A stretch of DNA of 64,000 nucleotides from Isoetes taiwanensis (GCA_021234155.1 JAJEKV010000002.1:2752178-2816177); one strand, 5' to 3'. Shown: positions 32,786 through 44,394, counted from the first letter of the stretch. Numbers and translations: made by a program. Notes: generated by a model not told the origin, from the sequence alone.

Positions 32786-33290
32786 CTACTGAGAAGAAGG
32801 ATTCTTACGATGCTTCTTCTTCTGCCCCCGCCCTGCCGGTGAAGCCGGCCCCTGATCTGAGTCATATGGAACAAGAGCGAGCGGGTTATCTGTGAGGGCG
32901 ACCTCAGCCTCCAAATCCGCCACATCCGCCCAAGAGCGTACTCGAGCCACCTTATCAAGATCCATCCCCTCCGAAGAGGCTTGGGTGGACACTACGCCGA
33001 GAGTCCGATCAGCCGCACTACAGCCAGAAGCCCACTTCAGGGACGCCGCCAAGCCCGCCCAGCCCCGGCTTGTGAATGTGAAGCAACTTCTGGGCCGCCG
33101 TCTGTGGGGACACCGTTGAGTCCACGCCTCCCTGCCTCCTTGGAACAGCCAATGGCACATTATTCGCAGTAGGCCGGAGTGGCCTACCCTGCACGGACCC
33201 AACTACCGTCTGGGTCCTGGCTGGTGGCGCCTCCTCCATCGGCCCGAGCTTGAGATCCGAAGCCTCCGTTCCCGCCTCAATGTCTTATGC
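32786..33290 (-). pseudogene. LINE B ORF1, C-terminal part
   Basis: This is the same segment as LINE A ORF1 (VSTQASSEGMDLDKVARVRS, WADVADLEAEVALTDNPL, GRGQKKKHRKN), ending 2 nt before the ORF2 start. Frameshifts near 33010-33070 break it. A rich set of small insertions and deletions relative to LINE A lies in this part. Confidence 0.7.
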
Positions 33291-33352
33291 TGTTGCCTCG
33301 TGGAGCCCCCGCAAAATGGGCTCAGGTTTCTAGAAGCTTAACCCGACGAGAC

Positions 33353-33901
33353 CCGTGGTTGGATAGTGGACCGGCCGGTTATTTAGAAGGCAAATGATTT
33401 ATCATAAAATTATCATTGAAAGAAAGCCATTTGACTTTCGCGATTTTGAAATTAGTTTAGAAATAAAAAAACATGATAACTTGGCGACTCCTCACACAAC
33501 AATCAGTATTCTAGCACCGCAATATGGAGTCATTTGAGGCTTTTCAATATATAGCAAAATAATACAGGTAGTTGTTTTGTATTTTTGTATAATTTTTGCT
33601 ATGGTTTTCATATGATTTGATGGGCGATTGCACGAGGCATACTAATCGAGATATAGAGAGCGCATACATTGTATTCTTTTTATCGAAGGCATCTTATCTA
33701 TGGTTTTGCAATGGTTTTGCCGCATGTTTTTATTCCTTAAGAAATTAATTATTTAAATTTCATAAAGCCCATGCAAGCAACGACGCGTTCTACTTTAGGG
33801 TTCGTGGACTAAAAGGGATTTAGGTTTGTGAGCTGTGAGAAGGTTTGTTGGAAATATCCAGATCAAGACTGCTTACATGAATTCAATAGAGTCGATTAGC
33901 T
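33353..33901 (+). repeat. Upstream region of H2A pseudogene 2 (block copy 2)
   Basis: This is an uninterrupted version of the block: TTGGATAG, TTATTTAGAAGGCAAATG, TTTAGAAATAAAAAAACATG and onward to the histone frame. It lacks the 5.5-kb insertion seen between 19234 and 24773, which is how that insertion is delimited. Confidence 0.8.
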
Positions 33902-34231
33902 ATAGCGGTGGTCGGGGAAAGTCCACAGAGCAAGAAGGCCGTGGTCGCGCCAAATGGGCCAAAGCGGCTTTCGCCAGAGAAAGAATTGCTCGCTTTTCCG
34001 CGGGGGGCAAATTTGCTGAGCATAGTGGTGTTTACCTTGCCTCTGTCATGGAACATTTGGCTGCCAAAATTCTTGAACTGGCCAAGGAACATTCAGTTGG
34101 CCCTCAGAAACGACTAGAAATTGAGCAAATTATTGGGACATGTAGCCATAGCAAATGGAGGCGTTCTGCCCAATATACATTCTGTGTTGTTGCCAAAGAA
34201 GGCTGTTGCCAAGGCTGCAGAAACCCAATGA
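33902..34231 (+). pseudogene. Histone H2A pseudogene 2
   Basis: The frame shows GGRGKST, then [41 protein letters not shown], then the frame-changed VTIANGG-like and LLPKKA-like end with a stop at 34229-34231. It has the same ATA in place of the start codon and the same internal deletion as pseudogene 1. The QFPVG motif is further damaged. Its flanks match pseudogene 1 on both sides. Confidence 0.85.
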
Positions 34232-34692
34232 TATGTATCTACCTCCGTGGCTTACTTTTGCAGACTCTGGCTGGAGCTTTGAAGCAGAAAGGTGAGTTCC
34301 TTGTCCTAATCTTAACATTGTTAAACCGAATGCAAGACTGGTTTGCTTAGCTTGCGCAGGATTTGGTGAAGATTTGCAGCCATAAGCCTGCTTCTATTCT
34401 GCATGTCCTGTGCATAATCGGAGGACTTGTAGTAAACATGCCAGGGCAGGGCAATTTTAATGCACATGGTCTTTAGTCTTCTAGATGACGAGAGAATTTG
34501 TGGAACTTTTGGCTAACGTAATGCACGTAAGTAATCCTTGAGTAATGATATTAAAGGAATGTATTAGCAACTAGTAGATAGAAATATGCACGGTCTTTGA
34601 AATCTTCTAAATGTAATGACCATTTTGTAACATAATCTCCCCCAATCTTCTACTTAATAGAATACAAGCTGGATCTGTGCAGGCATGTTCTC
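34232..34692 (+). repeat. 3' flank of H2A pseudogene 2 up to protease A
   Basis: The histone 3' flank continues, then passes through GAACTTTTGGCTAACGTAATG and GTAATCCTTGAG, which belong to the end of repeat R2 (compare 58950-59150). It joins the 3' end of protease A directly. The R2 core of about 1.2 kb is missing here, so this copy is a deletion derivative of the unit. Confidence 0.65.
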
Positions 34693-36003
34693 TCAGTAGT
34701 TGCTACAATCTGCTGGTACAAAAGAGATCTTCATTGCCTTTGTATCGTAGGTAACAAGATGATTCTGCTGCATTATGTTTCCAATGATGCCGACTGGACT
34801 AAGATCGCCTTCTTGTAGAATGGCACGTGACATCAACAAGCACATGACATTGGGATTGACCATGCCCATGTAACTTGAAAGTGGAGGATTGAGTGAAGCC
34901 CCCTCGAAGTGGAAAGTGAGCGGAGGAACCTGCACGTTAGGTGCACGTGAAACATCAAAGCAGAGATCGTGGCCAGGTACATGAACTTGAGGCACATATG
35001 GCATTGCATTGACGAATGCACGTGCTACATCATTGAATACACCTTCCTCGAGGATGGTGAGCGTAGTACCAGAATCAATCATTGTACCATGAGAGTTGAG
35101 ATCTGAATATGGTTGATTGCGGTTTGCAATCACGTGATTTCCTACACTGATGCTGTGAAGGTGGACATAGTAGATTCCCTTGCCAAGGATGGGTGTAGAA
35201 CTGGCCAAAGGATTTGGGGGAGGGGCGCCAAAGAAGAGGGCGCTATCAGCATCTTGGCCATAAAATGGCGGCGAGGGGAGAATACTCCATCAATGGGCAA
35301 CCGAGAGACAAGAGAAAGAGGTCCCGAATTTAGTCCCAATAATACCATCACCATCAAAACGGCCAACAAGAGTATTAGAACAACCAAAGTTATCCTGGCC
35401 TGGTGGGGAGCCGTGCAAAGCGATGGCTTCGCTATGCATACCCCCTTAGTGTAACTCGTATCAAAATATTGATACACATAGGAACAAGAATATTCAGGAC
35501 GATTTCTAAGAAAAGGATTGGGACGAGGGGCAAGAAGCACCAGACAAAGGTCCACAACCATAATAGGGATTACATCCAAGGGTGGAAAATGAAGTAGACT
35601 GCCATGGATACAAAACATTTTCGGGACATGGAGCACAACTTCCTTCATTTTGAGAGCATTCAGAGCAAGGGCCACACTTTATCCAAACTTGGTCGCTTCC
35701 ACTGTCCATTTGTACCCTAAAACGCTTTGCTGGAGTGCCCATCCATAAGTCCATCATATACCCAGATTGTGTGCTCGTAAGGGGGATGCGACCATTGTGT
35801 CTAGCTTGCCAATATGCACTCCTTTTTTGGCTGCTTTCAGCCCCTAGATGCAATTTCTCAGATGTTGGCAGACCCTTGTGTACATGAGTTATATTCATTC
35901 TAATTTGCTCTGCTGCATGTGTTTGCGGGAGTGAGACTGAGACTGAGACTAGGCCTAGTACGAGCAATAGGATCCTCCATGTTAATGTTAGAGAAGTAGA
36001 CAT
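34693..36003 (-). pseudogene. Nepenthesin/CDR1-type aspartic protease, copy A
   Basis: The start ATG at 36003 opens a signal peptide (ILLLVLGLVSVSVSLPQTHA) followed by a propeptide. The first catalytic motif is DSGSDQVWIKCGPC (about residues 98-111). Then come the Cys-rich nepenthesin-type insert (CSECSQNEGSCAPC), CSYVYQYFDTSYTKG, DGIIG and GPLSLVSRLPIDG. The second catalytic motif is MIDSGTTLTILEEG. The end is VGIIGNIMQQNHLVTYDTKA to a stop at 34693. No intron is needed. In this A1 family, secreted enzymes cut proteins in the apoplast or vacuole, and CDR1 acts in defence. At least four frame changes (near 35520, 35440, 35350 and 35270) break the frame, so it is a pseudogene unless the assembly is wrong. 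Copy B is at 60645-61951. Confidence 0.88.
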
Positions 36004-36187
36004 TTGTGGAATTGCACTCTCAAACCGTGGAAGCTCCGTATTTGTAGTTGTTAGTTGTTCCTTTAGGCGCCTTTACCCAAAAGACAAAAAAAAGGACGAC
36101 ATTTTACCAAAGGTAAAGGTTTTTAGACAGAGGAAGAGGACGATGCTCTGGCTGCGATTCCGTTCTTCCGGATTTTTGCATGCTAGG

Positions 36188-36427
36188 GACCTCTGCTATG
36201 GCCTGGCTATGGCCTACCACGACGACAAAAGAACTGTGTTCTCATTTGCAGAAATCTTAAAGAACAGGGGACCTCTGCTATGGCAGAAATCTTAAAGAAC
36301 AGGGGACCTCTGCTATGGCCTACTACGACGACGGAGTTTAAAGAAGAGCAATGCAAAGAAAAGGTAAGTATCAAAGCTGCTTCTTTCTGTGTTCTCATTT
36401 GCAGAAATCTTAAAGAACAGGGGATCG
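36188..36427. repeat. Tandem repeat upstream of protease A
   Basis: The unit GAAATCTTAAAGAACAGGGG with ACCTCTGCTATGGC occurs three times, inside a longer unit that also holds GAGTTTAAAGAAGAGCAATGC, AAAAGGTAAGTATCAAAGC and GTGTTCTCATTTGCAG. The last two look like a plus-strand splice donor and acceptor about 41 nt apart. The array begins about 185 nt upstream of the protease start codon. Protease B has a longer version (62115-62656). Confidence 0.8.
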
Positions 36428-36849
36428 CCGGACAAAAGCGCAAATAGGCTACGAATGTTCTAGAACAGTAATTGCTGGCCGCTGCTTGCCTTCAATGCGG
36501 CCCTATCTCCTGTGAATCCAACCCTAGCCTGCACAAATCGATCAAATTCGGCCTGCTATAGGGCCGATTTGCCCTGTTCTAGCCCTTTCCAAGTTGTTTG
36601 TAGCCAAATCTCCCAGCTTGATCATTCTTCTGCACCTGATTGATCTGAATCCATGCCTAGATCCTTCTGCACCTTTCTTAAAGAGAATCCAGATTATACA
36701 GAAGTGATGTTTGCACAGGTCTATTCAGGCAGGCTTTTCACTTTTTGTTGCTGGCGGGTTTCACAAATCCATCCTTCGACAGTTCCAGCTCTTTGGTCTT
36801 CCTGCTCCTTCTCCCTTTTGTTTCAGTATTACTTACATTCTGTGCATAT

Positions 36850-37265
36850 GCACTTGTAGCAAGTTCTCCAAGTAAATTTTGATTTCTAGGAATGCCCTTA
36901 GAAGGAAAATGCATGGCTATACAATGAAAACTATCATGTACCCATGAGGGTCGACAAAGGCTAAGGTCCATGAAGGCAAATAAACACTTGGAACTCATAT
37001 CAGCATAGGCACGAGGTTAATGAACTGGAATGTTACCACCTGACTCCCTAGAGATCAAGGATGAGGCTCAAACAAGTCAATCATCTTCAAATAAAAAAGC
37101 AGCGGCATCATAGAATTGTTCTTACAGTTGAGGTTCCTAAGAAGACGTGATTGGGGAATAATTTTATAGCTTTATCCCTGTAAACCTTTTGTGGTTGAGC
37201 CATTTCTTCCTTTTGTTGGGTCAATCCTTCTTTTCTAGTTAGTCTCGTCTCGCATAATAAGTGTA
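36850..37265 (+). repeat. Duplicated segment, copy 1 (partner 55650-56165)
   Basis: Both copies begin GCACTTGTAGCAAGTTCTCC and run through GAATGCCCTTA, GGTTAATGAACTGGAATG and GGTTGAGCCATTTCTTCC. The second copy is about 100 bp longer, so this one has internal deletions. No gene is recognised. Confidence 0.8.
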
Positions 37266-38565
37266 TGCCTTGTTTGACACTTGAAAATCTCATTTGAGAG
37301 ATGATCTTACTTCTAATCTTGCTCTCCAAACAATTTGCTTCGTTTCTGATCAAACATCGTGTAAAGAAGGATGAAGCGAGTGAAGAATGGAGGGAAAGGC
37401 TACACAGTAGAAAAATCGATCCAGCTAAAAATAATAGAAGAAGGCTGTACGTATTTCAAATTCTTTCTGAAGTAGGAAAGAGATCACATATCAAGAATAG
37501 AATCTACAACAATATTTATTTCAAAACTTGGGTTAATGAAAGTTAAAATTTGTGCGGAGTCTTATTGAAAAATCACCAGCCCATGCTCACTTCTGTGTGA
37601 AAGCTAACCTTCAAGAACAGGTTTGTGTAAGCACGACACACTCTTTTCAAACCAGTAGACAATAGCAACTACGAAAGTACACATTCAAACAAGAAAACTT
37701 TGAAGTTGGGATTCAATTTTTGAGACTAAAGATGGCAAGACAAAATCATTAAATACACTAACTCACCATAAATCGCCACAAGAGCAGATTCCGCTTTCAA
37801 ATACATGGAACCGACTTGCATGGCACTTGTTCTATCTTTGAGATGCCAACAATAGCTTTATGAGAATTATCACAATTAGAATTTGTTCTTACGGTTGTTC
37901 CTGGTGTTATATTCATAATTGCACAATAAATAGCCAGTTTCTCACTATGCATAAATAGTAAATATTCATTGTTAGATATGTCTTGCAAGAGACTGCCTAA
38001 GTTAGCCTTGTATCTTGCTTTCGACTACAACTTTTCTTGTATTTTTACACTAAAATGGCCTTTGTCCCCATCAACAAATTACGGACTATTCCAAAGCATT
38101 GTCATTAAATTTTTCCTGGAATTTTTTGAGCCCTAGAGGTCCTACCCATAACCCATGGCCTTGATTTGTTCACTTTCGTTCTACATGCCTGAACCTACAT
38201 AAATATTACCCATCAACACATAAACTGAAGGATCACCACTATTCAATGTTGCACAAGGCAACCAGATAACTTGATAAAACGAAATTATTACAAGTGAGCA
38301 TTGCAAATTTGCATATGAATGTCCTTTCCATCTTCCAAGGCTGCTAGACTGGCACACGCATTTAATGCAACAACATAACTTGGTAAAAGTGGAGTGCAGC
38401 ATGAATAACCATAAAACCAACGATAAAGAATATAGTTTATGGCATGCCAAATACAATTAAATAGCTCACCCTATCCTACGCATCTTTATGCTCCTTGCAA
38501 AATCATCATTGTCTGATGCATCCATAAACCATGTTTTCTTTGTTGCAGAATCGAGATGATTCGTG
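37266..38565. other. No recognisable gene
   Basis: AT-rich sequence with only short frames and no motif, splice pattern or repeat that I can support. Confidence 0.4.
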
Positions 38566-38935
38566 AAGGCGCGTTAGCTTTGATGTCATGAGTTTTTGAG
38601 AGCCTATGTGTCTAAATTGGTCCCTTCGCCGTTCACGAAGTGGCTTCCACTCTCCACGAGAGATTAATAGCATTTCTCTTCTGGATTAGATTGATGTGAC
38701 ACAAGACGCTCTGTAACGGCACGTAAGCTTTGATATGTCATGAGTTTTACGTGAGACCGTGTGTATAAGTTGGTCCCTTTCCCCGTCCCGCCTAAGTGGC
38801 TTCCCAATTATAGCTTGATCACGAGAACATTTCAAAAGTATCTTCTGAGCAAGACAGCCTTGCAACATGTCTATATGGAGAAGTTTCCACGAGATTAATA
38901 GCATTTCTTTTCTGGTTAGATTGATGCCTCCATAA
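38566..38935. repeat. Imperfect tandem duplication
   Basis: Blocks at 38570-38690 and 38720-38935 share AGCTTTGAT(AT)GTCATGAGTTTT, TTGGTCCCTT(T/C)CCGT, AAGTGGCTTCC and ACGAGATTAATAGCATTTC followed by a TGGATTAGATTGATG-like end. The second block has about 80 extra bases in the middle. Confidence 0.7.
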
Positions 38936-39329
38936 ACCTGACATTAGCACAAACCAGAGTTTAAATATATCCTCTTTCTTTCTCTACACCCTTTCTCATC
39001 TCCCTCGCATATTGTTGATCTTGTCTTGCAACATATCTTTGACATCACAGATATAGGATTCTAGCTCCGCACAAAAATTCCATGGGAACTACTTCCTCAA
39101 AGCGTTCTCTTCCTAGAGGAGTAATTGCCATGCATTCAGCAAAGTATGAACAATGAGGTTCACCTCAGGAACTCGTTAAGAATTTCACCATTTTAAAGCA
39201 AATCATGCATTGAAGAAGATCACGGTACCAATATCTGGTGTGATTCTGTACTCATTCTTCATAGATACAAAGTGCAAGGATGCATCCTCCCCAAAAGACC
39301 ACAGCCAAGGGGGTAATAATGCTATCAAA

Positions 39330-40262
39330 GTATTAAGCTAACATGTTTCTGAAACTTGACTGGTCCTTCACAGTCATTTCAATGATAGCATCCTTAGTCC
39401 CAGGCCTGGAATGCTGTACCAACCAAAGTAGTTGCACGTTTTTAGAATTCTTTAGAACAATTTGTATGAGAATAACAAAAGGACGGATACAGATAGTAAT
39501 CTCTGGATTAGGCATGTTGTATATGCTTGAGGTACTTACTGCCACCAACGGCTCCATGACATAGCAATAGTATTTAACTGTCTTCTCTAGCTTCCTGGAA
39601 CCCAACTGGGGAAGAATATGTGAACAACAATGTGTCTTCTAGATAGTAACATCATTTTTCTTCCAGTTTACATTGGTAGCATTGCTCCTACATTTCCTTC
39701 ATAACGCTTTCTACTGATCTGGCATTATTCCACCTGTCTGAAACTTCCTCCCCAAGTACAATACAAAGTCCAACATCATCAGTCTAATTCCAGTTCCTTT
39801 TTATATTTGCTAAGCTTTTTACCTCTTTTATAGAATTAGCATTCTCCAGTGTACTTTTGGCAGCATAGATATTTGCTTAAGACTAGTTCCAATAATAACA
39901 TTAAAAGGGAAAGAAGAACATAAAATCCGCTCATGGATAACCCTTCCCTGTTGCATGCATCTATAAGACGTACAACAACATCTTCATTACAATAATTGTA
40001 TCTTCAATAATTGCCCCCCATATCACCACATTCCTACTTAATGATTGATTAAAAACTTTGCGTGCTTCATCTAAACACCCCCGCTTTTGCATACATATCA
40101 ATGAGAGCACTTACTACATAAACATCGGACACCAATCCATTGTTTATAACCTGTATGTGCATAAGTCTCCCCCTCTATTTCACGGAATTACCACATGTTC
40201 TGATGATGCTACAAAAAATAGCCTTCTCTGGCTTCAATATCTTATCCTGCATCATCTTATAT
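39330..40262 (-). pseudogene. Pentatricopeptide repeat (PPR) protein pseudogene
   Basis: Minus-strand reading from 40262 gives KMMQDKILKPEKAIFCSIIRT, then (after a stop) MHIQVINNGLVSDVYVVSAL and IDMYAKAG. A frameshifted DEARKVFNQS-like stretch follows, then NVVIWGAII. Near 39750 an E-motif-like RWNNARSVESVMKEM appears. These are typical PLS-class PPR motifs; such proteins bind organelle RNA for editing or splicing. The order of motifs is right, but stops and shifts are frequent. The 5' end is shared with R1 (the first 45 bp also occur at 27336). Most of the repeat array is missing. Confidence 0.75.
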
Positions 40263-41773
40263 TTATAAAACCGTGAAATGCATGCGTCCATCAATAGCAC
40301 ATCAAATTCGTTGTTGGCCTTTGACCAACTTAGCGGTTGAAAGAAACATAGATGTGAGTTCTGTACAATAAAATAGTAGCTTACATATAGAGATCATTGG
40401 GAAAGATTTGTATAATTTGTGAACTTTTGTTACGAGTTAGAGATGCTTGATATATATCGGCAAAATAACCAGGTAAATCGCATTGCATCAATAATATAAG
40501 ATAGATAGAAAAAAATAAGCTTGGAAAGATATTAAATTACGTAAGTCTAACATATATAGTGACGTACAAATCTAGAAGAATAGAATAGAATAGTTTTTTT
40601 AACGTCCACGGAGACCAATAGGCCATGGGACCCATACAATGGGCTAGTACAATCATTACTACTAGGATTAAAAAACCCCTGCCTCGAAAGGTTTTCAAGG
40701 GAAAAACCTTTGCAGTAATGATGATACTAGACAAGCGGAGATAATGACTACTGAGGGCTCAGTAATTGCAGACGTTTATCTAGAACCTCAAGTATGTATA
40801 ATGCCAAGTCATGCACAGATGGTGCTCTGAGAAGTTGTGGAAGCGTGGAATGGAATGCTAAGGTCAAAAATGATTCCCGGACTATCTCAAAAGCGGGGCA
40901 ACTTCGGAAAGAGTATGGCTTTCATCTTCAATAACCTCATGGCGGCAGCGGGCACATAGTCTCGCCTTCGCGGCAATTCGCGGCCGCTCCCATCTACTGT
41001 CTCAATCCGTACTTTGGGGGACCCGTGCGAATTGATGCAATAGCTACAAGCTTCTTCTGGACAATGAAGCAAGCAAATAAGATTGACAATGAAGAGCAAA
41101 AGACGCGATCTTTCACGGCACCCTTAAATATATTCATGTTCCAAGCGAGAGGATCCACAACTTCAAACTCCTTGTGCCCCAGAGGGTCGAATCCAAGTCT
41201 TAGCGTGTAGAGAACATCGGTCCCCATGTATCAAGATATATATGAGGTAAAAACTGTGACCTGATATACCTTGCTTGGTTTTTTCTTCTCCAGATTCCTC
41301 CCCCCCCCATGAGTGAATTCACAACGGTTGGCCAAAGCCTAGTCAAATTGCTAGTTAATTTTTTGGTCAACTCCCTAGGCAAACTCTCGCTCAAGCTCTG
41401 ATGAAACACATGTCGAATTTGTGGTTGAAAATATTCGAGTTTCAAGAATTTAAAATCACACTTGTTTATAATAGTGCATCTATGATGATCTTATAGAAGT
41501 AGAGAAATGTTGTTTCTTATCAAATTCAACCAAAAGATCCACGCCTAGTCTGCCTCAATGCTCAGATCAAAACATAGAAACCTGTCTGAATCATAATAGC
41601 AAATTCTTATCTCCTCATAACCGTGTATTTTACGGAAAAATAGAACTCTAGTTCAACTTTTAATCAAATAATTCGTGAAACATTGGCCAATATGCAATCA
41701 AACCACTGTCAACCAGTGATTGAATGACTGGCCAAACTCCAAGTCAACTTCATGATCAACTTATAGTCATCCC
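40263..41773 (+). repeat. Repeat R1, copy 3, left part (split by two LINEs)
   Basis: This matches R1 copy 2 from 27380 on. It is interrupted at 40580-41090 by an RTE-like LINE 3' end and at 41774 by LINE C. R1 then resumes at 50703. The breakpoints are sharp because copy 2 is uninterrupted at both. Confidence 0.85.
40580..41090 (-). mobile_element. RTE-like LINE 3' end inserted in R1
   Basis: An insert of 511 bp lies between two copies of GAAGA (40575-40579 and 41091-41095). In R1 copy 2 the same place reads CTAGAAGAGCAAAAGAC without an insert. On the minus strand it ends in CTATTCTATTCTATTCT, and before that comes the GGTCCCATGGCC block found at 1180-1330. Upstream, RIETVDGSGRELPRRRD and AAAMRLLKMKAILF are a damaged version of the C-terminal domain. 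It is a 5'-truncated insertion with a microsatellite-like tail. Confidence 0.8.
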
Positions 41774-41784
41774 GGGGAAGATGA

Positions 41785-44090
41785 ATGTTGGGCGCTACAT
41801 TTGGCGCCTCGAACTCCGTGAGAATACCGGACCCAATGGATGAGGCCTTCTTGGAGGCTGTTCTCCAGGGTCTGGGCTTCCCGGAGATCCCCAATGGCTT
41901 TGATGTGACAGTGGCAGCTTTAGATAGCATAATTATTCAATCGTACAATTCTAGAACAAGAATAGGATTCAGCAGATCAGCTTTTAGCAGTCATTATCTG
42001 AGCATTCTTTGTTTTGATAGAGTAGGTTCTTTAAGAGTTTCGGCCCATAACTCTGGCTATCTAGCCTTAGGCGTGATTCTCAAGAAATCTCTTTCAAATT
42101 TAGGTTCGGAGCGGTTTGGAATCGAGCCCATTCTTCATTGGGCCAGAGTTTTTCGACCTCAGGCGGCACGTTCTTCACTGATTCCAGATTCTTGTGTGGA
42201 GATTTGCGGGGGAAAACTAGTCATGTCTTACAGACAAGGAAAAAATGGTTCGGGGCCCTCCAAAAACCCAATCGACAAAGAAAAAGCCCTCAGAATCATA
42301 GAGGATGATGAATGGACGAACATATTAAAGGCTGGAAGATAAGAAAGATAAGGTGTGGGAAAAATTGAAAACCTTATACATCACTTTTCGCACTTATCCA
42401 AGATCGACAAAAGAGTCTTGCGATCTGCATGGATGTTCGGAGGGGCCAGTGCTTTGTGACACCTTGGGCAAAATGAGAGCTTTAGAGAAGGATTATGCCT
42501 CTGGTAGAGCTAACGACCGTGATTGGGCTTGGAATTTTCTGGAATTACTTCAAGAAATGGACAGAAACCTTTGCAAAAAGGATAATGGTGAAGCAAGGCC
42601 ACTCACGAGCCTGGATCTTTGTAGCCTAAAAAATAATATCTTTCAGAAATCAATGGATGAGCTCCTCAATTCAGCGAAAGCCCTGCTTATGGACCTGGAA
42701 AATCTTAAGTGGAACTCCAAGGCCTCGATAAAACTGATTAAGAGATGGGAAGAAGCTGATGACACGGTCATAGAAAGGCATCGAAGGCAGGCCAAAAGCG
42801 AAGCTCCCATCCCGGCCTTGAGACACATTACTAGAGGGCGTCTCTCAGGAGTATGGGATTCTCCAGACCACACTCAAGAAAGATACCAGGGCATGCAAAA
42901 TAAGAGACTCAAATGGCTACTTCAACCCTTTGGAAACGGACCAATGCGAATGCAAGAACTGCATGAGTACAAACACATCTGGGTTCGGCAAGGCAAGTAC
43001 TTTTGTAGGTGATCAGAATGTCAGCAACAGGAATTCGATTCTGGGCAAAAGCGACAAAGCAAAAGGTCAACCTCTTCCTTCTTATAAAAATGCTTTGCTT
43101 AATGTGGTTTCTTGTGATAATCCTTCTGACATGCCTAAAGATAATTCGGATTATATTGATCTCTCGGATATTCAAGATCTCTGTTTGTTAATCTTTACTC
43201 ACGAAAAGGTCACGATCATCCACTTCCCTATCAATTGCCCTTGCCTAGGAGAAGTTAAATTCTGGATTACTAAGACTCAGAGAATTCCTATTTTATCTTT
43301 GCTCAAGATCGATGCGAGAACCTTTCAAATCTTGTGCAAAGATAATTTTAGTGTTTCCTACATTCTAAAAAGAAATTGGGCAAAATTTAGCAAATGACTT
43401 CTATATTATGAGATGGAGCCCCTATTTACCCCGGAAATAGTGATCACATATCTCTCACGCTACTTGGACTACCTTTCCTAATTTACCCCCCCTCTCTGTG
43501 GACCCTTTCTCATCTTAAGGCAATTGCGGGAAACCTGGGGACATTATTTCTATTAATATTCCTCAAACTAACTTCCTCTCAGATGCATATTTCTAAGAAT
43601 ATCAATTCCGGATGGCTGAGGAATGTTAAGATCAAGCTTTTCGGAAGGCGGAACTATGGACTTGGACATTGTTTATTCTAAGCTCCCCTGTTATCGAAAT
43701 TCGATAAAGGATGCTCCTATGGATAATAAAGGCCCCCCTAATCTCAAACCCCCTCATTATTAGACAAGGTGGCGTCCAAAGAAGAAGACTTTTGGGGACG
43801 AGATGCAAAATGGCGACAAAAATCATTGACATTATCCCCGGGGCCAAGATGGAAGATAAAAGTGACTTCTTTCCCAATTACGATCCGAATGATCCTCATT
43901 TTGGCGATGGCGGAACTTTGTCTTCAAAAATGTTAATATGGCAGTCAAATTGAATACAGGGTTTGTAACTCTTTCTTTCCCCCTTAAAGAAGTAAATCAT
44001 CCTGAGGCTGATACTGAAAGTTACAGTTCCGAGAATGACTTTCTTCACTCTTGTGATGATGAAGGTTGGAAGCGATAACAAAGAAAAAAG
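41785..44090 (+). pseudogene. LINE C ORF1 (gag-like), broken
   Basis: Three overlapping frames cover it: 41785-42342 (185 residues, LEAVLQGLGFPEIPNGFDV), 42353-43012 (219 residues, KDYASGRANDRDWAWNFLEL) and 42930-43397 (155 residues, LPSYKNALLNVV and IHFPINCPCLGEVKFWITK). Further damaged frames run to about 44090. PSYKNAL, WDGAPYLP and SLTLLGLP-to-LKAIAGNLG resemble the DUF4283-like RNA-binding part of plant L1 ORF1. The first 560 bp are less typical, and I do not recognise them. The frame changes make it non-functional as read. Confidence 0.6.
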
Positions 44091-44394
44091 AGGTAGAGGA
44101 CGAGAAAAAAATCATATGTTGGACCTCTTAGAGTCAGCCCCAGAATTCACCATTCAATCTAGAATGGCCAAGGGCTTTACAAATATTAATGTTTAAATCC
44201 CTTAGAATTATCACGGAATCTCGAGGTATTAACAATATTATTAAAAAGGAACGTTTAAAAGTCTGCCTCTCCTCCTCAACCACGATATTTTATTCATCCG
44301 GAACATAAGATCCATGATCCTAACCACAATATTATTATCTCCAGGGCTCTCCCTCCTAATTTTCAAACGTGGTCTATAAGTGCTAACGACTCTT

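Larger units (their letters stand above)
28740..33352 (-). mobile_element. L1-type LINE B (both ORFs, poly-A present)
   Basis: On the plus strand the element begins with 13 T (28741-28753), the poly-A tail of a minus-strand LINE. Going up in coordinate come the zinc-finger end domain, reverse transcriptase, endonuclease and ORF1 end. About 4.6 kb remain of a usual 6-7 kb. The sequence just before the tail is GGTTTTAATTGTGT (28726-28739). The same 14 bases follow the 5' side of LINE A, and they form an unfilled site at 51072-51085. Around 31943-32195 about 250 bp of unrelated sequence replace about 50 bp of LINE A, an internal rearrangement. Confidence 0.9.

Noticed and set aside
36653..36859. 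Open frame of 68 residues downstream of the tandem array
   Set aside because: No recognised motif and no splice or promoter support.
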